Positions 32,647 to 37,026 of a DNA stretch of 37,026 nucleotides are shown in pieces; position 1 is the stretch's first letter, and every line of letters begins with the position of its first letter. Origin of the DNA: Candidatus Shapirobacteria bacterium UBA1435 (GTDB taxonomy: Bacteria > Patescibacteriota > Microgenomatia > UBA12405); the NCBI GenBank assembly GCA_002329385.1, contig DCTR01000034.1, positions 4,308-41,333 of the forward strand. Reading direction: 5' to 3'. A program made the position numbers and the translations under genes. Under the pieces are notes generated by a model. The model was not told where the DNA came from. It searched no databases and saw nothing but the letters and a program-made list of their open reading frames with translations.

Positions 32647-33629
32647 ATTTTGTCCCAACTGATATCAAACATTCTATCAAAATCCTCCCGTTTTTCGTAA
32701 GCTGGCTTAAAGCCTAACTCCTTTTTGGCTTTCTCGTTCGAAAAATTCATATTCTTATTTGCCGCCAACCACATCGAATCAAGAATCCTTCGCCAGCAAC
32801 CAAACCTGACCAATGACCTGACCAACAAAAAAACCACGCCTATCAACCAACTTGGGTTAACCCTAATCCCTAATTTATGTCTCCAAACCGATAGATATTC
32901 GTCTGCCCTAATATTTATCCCTCCCAAAATATAGTCTTCGCCCCTCCCGCCTCTCTCCATCGCCAAAATTACTCCTTTTGCCAAATCCTCCACCTCCACC
33001 ATATTGATCAACCTGTTTCTCTTCCCCAAAGACAACATCACCGACCCAAAAAAATTGCCGCCCAACAACATATCTCCCAACCCCACTCCTTTCATCAGTC
33101 GGCCGCAAAACGACCTTTTGTCAAAAACAATCGTCGGGTAGACCAAAACTGAATCGATAACCGTCCGGCTGCCAAGCCACAGTTTGTATTGTTCTAGTTT
33201 TGTCTGGTTGTACCAATTATTTGTATCTCCCTCTATTTTTTGCCAATTTTCATCGGCCATCCCATTTCCACTGTCTTCAAATACCACCGCCGAAGAAACC
33301 ATCACCAGCCTGACGCCCTCTTCTCTCGCCAACTCCAAAACCCGTTTGCTTCCCAAAACATTCGTCTCAAAAAATTTCTCGCGATGGCAATCACGACTAT
33401 TCTGATAAATCGCCAGATGAATAAGATTGTCACAACCCATAACCAATCGCCTCATTCCGTCACCCTGGACAATATCGCCAAAAATCACCTCCTCGCCACC
33501 CACCTTTTTGTATTTATCGCTTCTGGTCAACACCCTGACTAAATAGCCCCTCTTCAACAATTTCTTCACCAATCCTCTACCCACCATTCCCGATCCGCCG
33601 CTAACTGCCACCAACTTCCTTTTCATCAT
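32628..33629 (-). CDS. NAD(P)-dependent epimerase/dehydratase family protein (extended SDR)
   Basis: The 333-residue protein has the NAD(P)-binding motif VSGGSGMVGRGL (9-20, GxxGxxG) and the catalytic YNQTK (Tyr140, Lys144) with VSSAVVFEDS upstream, as in extended short-chain dehydrogenases. LINMVEVEDLAKGV is the conserved substrate-side region. Members act on nucleotide sugars, or reduce or epimerise other small molecules; which applies is not shown. A clear GGGAGG Shine-Dalgarno stands before its two adjacent ATGs: three bases before the first (33629) and six before the second (33626), so the protein may start at either. It is the first gene of the operon with the TMTC-like protein and is a candidate nucleotide-sugar modifier. 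Confidence 0.85.
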   Translation of the reverse strand: MMKRKLVAVSGGSGMVGRGLVKKLLKRGYLVRVLTRSDKYKKVGGEEVIFGDIVQGDGMRRLVMGCDNLIHLAIYQNSRDCHREKFFETNVLGSKRVLELAREEGVRLVMVSSAVVFEDSGNGMADENWQKIEGDTNNWYNQTKLEQYKLWLGSRTVIDSVLVYPTIVFDKRSFCGRLMKGVGLGDMLLGGNFFGSVMLSLGKRNRLINMVEVEDLAKGVILAMERGGRGEDYILGGINIRADEYLSVWRHKLGIRVNPSWLIGVVFLLVRSLVRFGCWRRILDSMWLAANKNMNFSNEKAKKELGFKPAYEKREDFDRMFDISWDKICHKRE

Positions 33630-33632
33630 CCG

Positions 33633-33638
33633 CCTCCC
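33633..33638 (-). promoter_or_regulatory. Shine-Dalgarno site for the SDR gene
   Basis: The minus strand reads GGGAGG at 33638-33633. It is three bases from ATG 33629 and six from ATG 33626, and the latter spacing is closer to the usual optimum, so the second methionine may be the true start. This gene therefore has a real leader, unlike several others in the window. Confidence 0.65.
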
Positions 33639-33729
33639 GCAGTCATCGATAAACAGATTTTTTCTATTAATTGCATTTTTGTTTACCTATTCTATTATCC
33701 TGGTCCAACAAACAAAAAGCCATAGCCCT

Positions 33730-33803
33730 TTTACCGCTTACCAAAAAACTTATTTTCTTCACTTCCAGCCTAAATCTGGAAGTATTCACCCTAGTGCGGT
33801 AAA
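33730..33803. repeat. Nested inverted repeats in the 213-base divergent gap
   Basis: TTTACCGC (33730-33737) pairs with GCGGTAAA (33796-33803), and inside it ACTTCCAG (33761-33768) pairs with CTGGAAGT (33776-33783) over a 7-base loop. Both 8-base stems are perfect. The rest of the gap from 33630 to 33842 is AT-rich, with no open reading frame I trust and no other feature apart from the promoter and Shine-Dalgarno. The element could be an operator for the divergent SDR and exporter genes or a small structured RNA. No run of T follows, so it is not a standard intrinsic terminator. Confidence 0.5.
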
Positions 33804-33830
33804 GCTGTTTTCGCCTACTCGGTGTCAGAG

Positions 33831-33836
33831 TATAAT
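33831..33836 (+). promoter_or_regulatory. -10 box of the ABC exporter permease, likely leaderless
   Basis: TATAAT is a perfect -10 box six bases before ATG 33843, so transcription would start at the start codon itself. It also decides the start: the frame-open GTG at 33822 would lie upstream of the promoter. No good -35 box is seen. The inverted-repeat element ends 27 bases upstream of this box. Confidence 0.6.
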
Positions 33837-33842
33837 AAAACC

Positions 33843-34643
33843 ATGTTTTCCATTGCCTCCGAGATCGTTCAAATCTATCGCTTCCGCGAAGTCCTCTGGC
33901 AAATGGTTAAAAGAGAAATTAAGGCAAGGTATAAACAATCAATACTGGGCTATTTTTGGGTAATATTAAACCCACTAGCCCAAATGCTTGTTATGAGTTT
34001 TGCCTTTTCGCTTATTCTTCGCATTCCAACCAACGCCAGTTCCCACATTCCTTATTCCGTTTTCCTTTACGTCGCTCTTTTACCCTGGAATCTCTTTGCC
34101 AACTCCGTCTCTTCCGCCTGTAACTCCCTTGTTTCTTCCTCGACCCTGATCACCAAAGTTTATTTCCCAAGATCAATATTGGTTATCTCTTCCATCTTCG
34201 CCAAAATAATCGACTTTCTTTTTGCTCTGACCATTCTCATCGGCTATATGGCCTGGTATCGAATTCCAATAAACGCCAATATCTTTTGGGTAATACCAAT
34301 ATTCATCATTCAGCAAATTTTTACCATCGGCCTGTCTCTTTTCTTTTCCGCCGCCAACCTTCTCTATCGGGACGTTCAATATCTACTTGGCCTCGTTCTG
34401 GTCCTCTGGATGTACCTGACCCCTGTCATCTATCCCGCCGATTTAGTGCCAACCCGTTTTCGTCTCATCTTTCAGCTAAACCCGTTAAGTGTCATTATCA
34501 ACGCCTACCGTCAAACCATCTTGGGCGGTGGCCAGCCAAATCACTTAAGCCTTCTTATTGCCACCGTTGTCTCTCTTATCACCCTCCAGCTTGGCATTCT
34601 CTACTTCAAAAGCCGCGAAAAAATCTTTGCCGACAATATCTAG
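33843..34643 (+). CDS. wzm: ABC-2 type polysaccharide exporter permease (Wzm/TagG-like)
   Basis: I chose ATG 33843 because of the TATAAT box just upstream; GTG 33822 is less likely. The 266-residue product is the normal length of ABC-2 permeases (Wzm, TagG, RfbA types). The N-terminal amphipathic part (IYRFREVLWQMVKREIKARYKQSILGYFW) is the typical lead-in to the first helix of this family, followed by six membrane segments. The MYLTPVIYPADLVP segment and the NPLSVIINAYRQTIL region near the C-terminus are signatures. It would export a finished polysaccharide chain with the ATPase encoded at 35708. The two are separated by a gene on the other strand. The stop shares bases (CTAG) with the convergent gene's stop. 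Confidence 0.88.
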   Translation: MFSIASEIVQIYRFREVLWQMVKREIKARYKQSILGYFWVILNPLAQMLVMSFAFSLILRIPTNASSHIPYSVFLYVALLPWNLFANSVSSACNSLVSSSTLITKVYFPRSILVISSIFAKIIDFLFALTILIGYMAWYRIPINANIFWVIPIFIIQQIFTIGLSLFFSAANLLYRDVQYLLGLVLVLWMYLTPVIYPADLVPTRFRLIFQLNPLSVIINAYRQTILGGGQPNHLSLLIATVVSLITLQLGILYFKSREKIFADNI

Positions 34644-35656
34644 ATCAATATCTTCCCAAACAATTGCGACATTTTTTGGACACTGTGTCTTAACCGATAG
34701 TTTTCTGTTTCGATCAAAGCCACGTCAGCCATCATCGTCTTAACTTTTTCTGTTTTTGCCGATTTTATCGGATAAGACCTTTCCATCCGATAAAACATTT
34801 TGGCCTTTTTTAGGTCAGATTTATTAAGACAATCAAGGTCGGCCATTATTACCAAGTCAAAACAGTCTTTACCCAAATATCGGCCAAATGTTTTTAGATA
34901 ATCATTCTGGTCAAAACCGTGGTTCTCATTTCTAACCGACATAATATTGGTGACCAATATCTTTTTTGCCTGCGATCTTTGGTAACTTTTGGCTATTCCT
35001 TCAGGCAAAAAATTTATCAAAACCGAACCAAACATACTCCCTGGACAGATAATTATTACCTCCGCGTTCTCTACCGCCCTCATTGCCTCCTTGTTGGCCT
35101 TAACCGGCCGGGAGGTCCAAATCCGGCATACCATATCCGAAGACATCCTTAGTTCGTCGAGTTTATGTTCACCACAATAACGCTTACCGCTAATCGTCTC
35201 GAAACAAACCTCTGCCGGCTCGACCGAAACCGGCACCACCCTTCCATTAATCTCTGCCTTGGTAAGCTCACAAAACAAATCTGCCACTTTCAAAAGCGAT
35301 CCCTGTCTCTCCGCCATAAATTGAAAAAAGATGTTGCCAAAATTTCGATCCCTTCCATCCCGATATCTCAACATGTTCCACCAAACCTCCTTTTGCTTTC
35401 CATTCGTCCATAATGACATCAGAGATCGCCAATAATCAGAATAGGCCAATATCCTTCCTCTCTCATCAGTTCTCATCCTTCCCGTATCTCCGCCACTATC
35501 AAAAGTAGTCACCACTGAACTGATATTTTTTACCCCGCACTCAATTAACGCCTGGTTTACTACCGGCATCCCCGAGCCACCGCCTATTGTGCACACCCTC
35601 AAATTCTTCCAAAAATCAATCGTCTTCGAATTCGCCCCTGTTGAGGAGGTTCGCAT
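34640..35656 (-). CDS. CofD/YvcK-like protein (gluconeogenesis factor family)
   Basis: I chose ATG 35656 (338 residues). The frame is open upstream to 35866, but that part overlaps the ATPase gene start. The N-terminus has TIGGGSGMPVVNQALIECGV (24-43) with the GGGSG nucleotide-binding loop, then VTTFDSGGDTGRMRTDERG (50-67), the hallmark of the CofD/YvcK (UPF0052) family. YvcK-type proteins bind UDP-sugars and affect cell wall and carbon metabolism; CofD proteins transfer a lactyl phosphate group to form a cofactor. Which applies is not decided, but YvcK is the likelier in bacteria without F420. Its position between two exporter genes on the opposite strand is unusual. Confidence 0.85.
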   Translation of the reverse strand: MRTSSTGANSKTIDFWKNLRVCTIGGGSGMPVVNQALIECGVKNISSVVTTFDSGGDTGRMRTDERGRILAYSDYWRSLMSLWTNGKQKEVWWNMLRYRDGRDRNFGNIFFQFMAERQGSLLKVADLFCELTKAEINGRVVPVSVEPAEVCFETISGKRYCGEHKLDELRMSSDMVCRIWTSRPVKANKEAMRAVENAEVIIICPGSMFGSVLINFLPEGIAKSYQRSQAKKILVTNIMSVRNENHGFDQNDYLKTFGRYLGKDCFDLVIMADLDCLNKSDLKKAKMFYRMERSYPIKSAKTEKVKTMMADVALIETENYRLRHSVQKMSQLFGKILI

Positions 35657-35691
35657 CTGCTCAATCCAAATGATAAACTCTATCAGTTTAA

Positions 35692-35699
35692 TATAAAAT
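35692..35699 (+). promoter_or_regulatory. -10 region upstream of the ABC ATPase gene
   Basis: TATAAA (35692-35697) and the shifted TAAAAT (35694-35699) lie 10 and 8 bases before ATG 35708 in a 51-base divergent gap. The predicted leader is only a few bases and no Shine-Dalgarno is visible. No convincing -35 box is seen, and no clear promoter for the minus-strand gene starting at 35656. Confidence 0.4.
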
Positions 35700-35707
35700 C
35701 GACTTAA

Positions 35708-36454
35708 ATGCCCGACCAATCCCCCGCAGTGGAATTTCATCAGGTAACCAAAGTTTTCAACCTTCAGGCACAAAAAACCTTTAAGGAGTTCTTGCCGGCC
35801 ATGCTCCGTGGTCACCAAACTGCCCACCGCCACACCGTTCTCGACAATATCAGTTTTCAGGTACAAAAAGGAGAATCAATCGGCATAATTGGCCCAAATG
35901 GCTCCGGAAAGTCAACCATTCTCAAACTCGTCGCCGGCGTCATGTCGCCGACTTCAGGAAAAGTTGTTGTCCGTGGCAAGGTGTCACCCCTTATCGAACT
36001 CGGCGCCGGTTTTCACCCCGAACTAACCGGAAGGGAAAACGTCTATCTTAATGGTTCGATTCTTGGCCTGACTCAATCACAAATTAAAGAAAAGATCGGC
36101 TCCATTATCGATTTTTCAGAAATGGCCGAATTTATCGATCAGCCGGTAAAACACTATTCCTCGGGGATGTATATGAGGCTTGGCTTTTCCATCGCTGTCC
36201 ATGTCGATCCAGAGATACTAATTATCGACGAAATTCTTGCCGTCGGCGACGCTTCTTTTCAACAAAAATGTTTTGAAAAGATGGAAATCTTCAAAAAACA
36301 AGGTGTCACTATCCTCTATGTCTCCCATTCCCAGCCTTCGGTTGTTTCTTTCTGTAATCGGGCAATCTATCTTAACCATTCACAGATTATCGATCAGGGG
36401 GCTCCACCCCAAGTCTTTGAGACTTACCAGCGCGATATCGCCTCCGGTCAATGA
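35708..36454 (+). CDS. wzt: ABC polysaccharide exporter ATPase (Wzt/TagH-like)
   Basis: The 248-residue ATPase has Walker A GPNGSGKST (62-70), signature SSGMY (151-155), Walker B LIIDE (171-175) and an H-loop VSHSQ (His206). The region between them (KVSPLIELGAGFHPELTGRENVYLNG) and the ILAVGD end of Walker B are characteristic of Wzt/TagH/RfbB-type polysaccharide and teichoic acid exporters. The N-terminal VEFHQVTKVFNL is the usual start. The protein lacks the C-terminal carbohydrate-binding domain of the long Wzt proteins, so it resembles short exporter ATPases that do not recognise a cap. It likely works with the permease encoded at 33843, although a CofD-like gene lies between on the other strand. 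The GT4 gene follows three bases later. Confidence 0.93.
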   Translation: MPDQSPAVEFHQVTKVFNLQAQKTFKEFLPAMLRGHQTAHRHTVLDNISFQVQKGESIGIIGPNGSGKSTILKLVAGVMSPTSGKVVVRGKVSPLIELGAGFHPELTGRENVYLNGSILGLTQSQIKEKIGSIIDFSEMAEFIDQPVKHYSSGMYMRLGFSIAVHVDPEILIIDEILAVGDASFQQKCFEKMEIFKKQGVTILYVSHSQPSVVSFCNRAIYLNHSQIIDQGAPPQVFETYQRDIASGQ

Positions 36455-36457
36455 CAT

Positions 36458-37026
36458 ATGAATCTTTACCGTTTTCTGGTCCCTGAAATTATTCGAACAT
36501 ATATTCGCAACCTTCAGTATTTTTTTGACGATTTTGTCTTCCTCCTCCGCTATCTTAAATCTAAACTCAAGCCAACCAAAGCGCTAAAAAACCAAAACTC
36601 GGCTACCAAAACATCCACCTCGATTTGTTACATTATCCCCACCTCAAGGATCACCGGCGGCGTGGCCGTCGTCTGTGAACACCTAAACCGTCTGCAAAAA
36701 TTAGGCTACCACTGTCTGATCGCCACCATGGACAAAACTAGCGACCTCTCCTGGTTTCCCAACCAATCAGTCAAAGTCGTCACTCTTAAAGACAATCGGA
36801 GACTAGTCGAAAAATACCACAACGTTGTCGCCACCGGCTGGATTACCGCTTATGAACTACTGCTCTTAAACGTCAATCGCAAAATTTATTTTGTCCAGTC
36901 CGACGAAACTCGGTTTTACCCAACAGGCAGTTACTTAAAAACCCGGGTCAGACGAACCTACTCCTTTCCTTTTGAATATATTACCGAAGCCAGGTGGATC
37001 CAAAAATGGCTTAAAGAAAAATACCG
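36458..37026 (+). CDS. GT4-like glycosyltransferase, N-terminal part (cut off at the window edge)
   Basis: ATG 36458 lies three bases after the ATPase stop, and the frame stays open to the end of the window (189 codons). After about 55 residues with aromatic and basic content, a Rossmann strand and GG loop follow (SICYIIPTSRITGGVAVVCEHL), as at the N-terminus of GT4 enzymes, then LQKLGYHCLIATM. A later NVVATGWITAYELLLLN and IYFVQSDETRFYP fit the N-domain of GT4 proteins. The catalytic EX7E region lies beyond the window. Its position right after the exporter ATPase suggests one operon. The family assignment is good but incomplete. Confidence 0.7.
   Translation, partial: MNLYRFLVPEIIRTYIRNLQYFFDDFVFLLRYLKSKLKPTKALKNQNSATKTSTSICYIIPTSRITGGVAVVCEHLNRLQKLGYHCLIATMDKTSDLSWFPNQSVKVVTLKDNRRLVEKYHNVVATGWITAYELLLLNVNRKIYFVQSDETRFYPTGSYLKTRVRRTYSFPFEYITEARWIQKWLKEKY

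Noticed and set aside
33761..33783. Intrinsic terminator at the inner hairpin
   Set aside because: There is no T-tract after the stem on either strand, and no gene ends nearby.
33822..33842. GTG start of the exporter permease at 33822
   Set aside because: The TATAAT box at 33831-33836 lies downstream of it, so ATG 33843 is the more likely start.
33679..33963. 94-codon open frame overlapping the divergent gap and the permease start
   Set aside because: It runs through the inverted-repeat element and promoter and is out of frame with the permease; no motif or Shine-Dalgarno supports it.
35657..35866. Longer N-terminus of the CofD/YvcK-like gene
   Set aside because: This in-frame extension lies opposite the start of the ABC ATPase gene and has no CofD-like content; the GGGSG domain begins just after ATG 35656.
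1..37026. CRISPR array, transposase, tRNA, rRNA or alternative code
   Set aside because: No repeated units with spacers, no transposase-like protein and no tRNA or rRNA-like stretch were seen; TGA ends many genes, so it is not a glycine codon.

Overview
The window looks like a chromosomal cell-surface glycan and glycoprotein biosynthesis island from a Candidate Phyla Radiation (Patescibacteria) bacterium, most likely of the Microgenomates type. This is inference from style, as there is no rRNA or marker gene here. The clues are the dense packing, the overlapping starts and stops on the same strand, long runs of large multi-membrane GT-C glycosyltransferases next to GT2 and GT4 enzymes, and very short promoters between divergent genes. 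TGA, TAA and TAG all serve as stops, so the code is standard (table 11), not the Gracilibacteria/SR1 code. The plus strand is C-rich and G-poor across genes of both orientations.

Layout. (1) 1-8029, plus strand: the tail of a YfhO/PTPS_related-like membrane protein, a Wzx-type flippase, a GT-C-like membrane protein, then four GT2 and one GT4 cytoplasmic glycosyltransferases. A consensus promoter at 3255-3283 can restart transcription inside this run. (2) 8026-9878, minus strand: a small four-cysteine anchored protein and a GT39/ArnT-like membrane protein. (3) 9917-28025, plus strand: an 18-kb, apparently single operon with almost no intergenic DNA. It holds a GT2, a GT87-like protein, a two-TM hypothetical, a YfhO-like protein, three tandem GT39-like paralogues, GT2, GT4, a DPM/ALG5-like GT2, GT2, two B12-binding-type radical SAM enzymes, GT2 and GT4. 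(4) 28022-28645, minus: a methyltransferase. (5) 28669-30934, plus: GT4 and a radical SAM/SPASM-like protein. (6) 30931-33629, minus: an SDR epimerase and a TMTC-like membrane protein with TPRs. (7) 33630-37026: a structured 213-base intergenic region, the ABC exporter permease (Wzm-like), a minus-strand CofD/YvcK-like protein, the ABC ATPase (Wzt-like) and a GT4 cut off by the window edge.

How the genes may work together. The GT2 and GT4 enzymes would build glycans on a polyprenyl carrier in the cytoplasm. A flippase and an ABC exporter give two routes across the membrane. The GT-C membrane enzymes would use lipid-linked sugars to decorate glycans or proteins outside the membrane. The radical SAM enzymes, methyltransferase and SDR could tailor sugars or lipids. 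No nucleotide-sugar synthesis genes and no recognisable polymerase or ligase are seen. There is no tRNA, rRNA, CRISPR array or mobile element, and no stretch above 300 bases lacks a gene.
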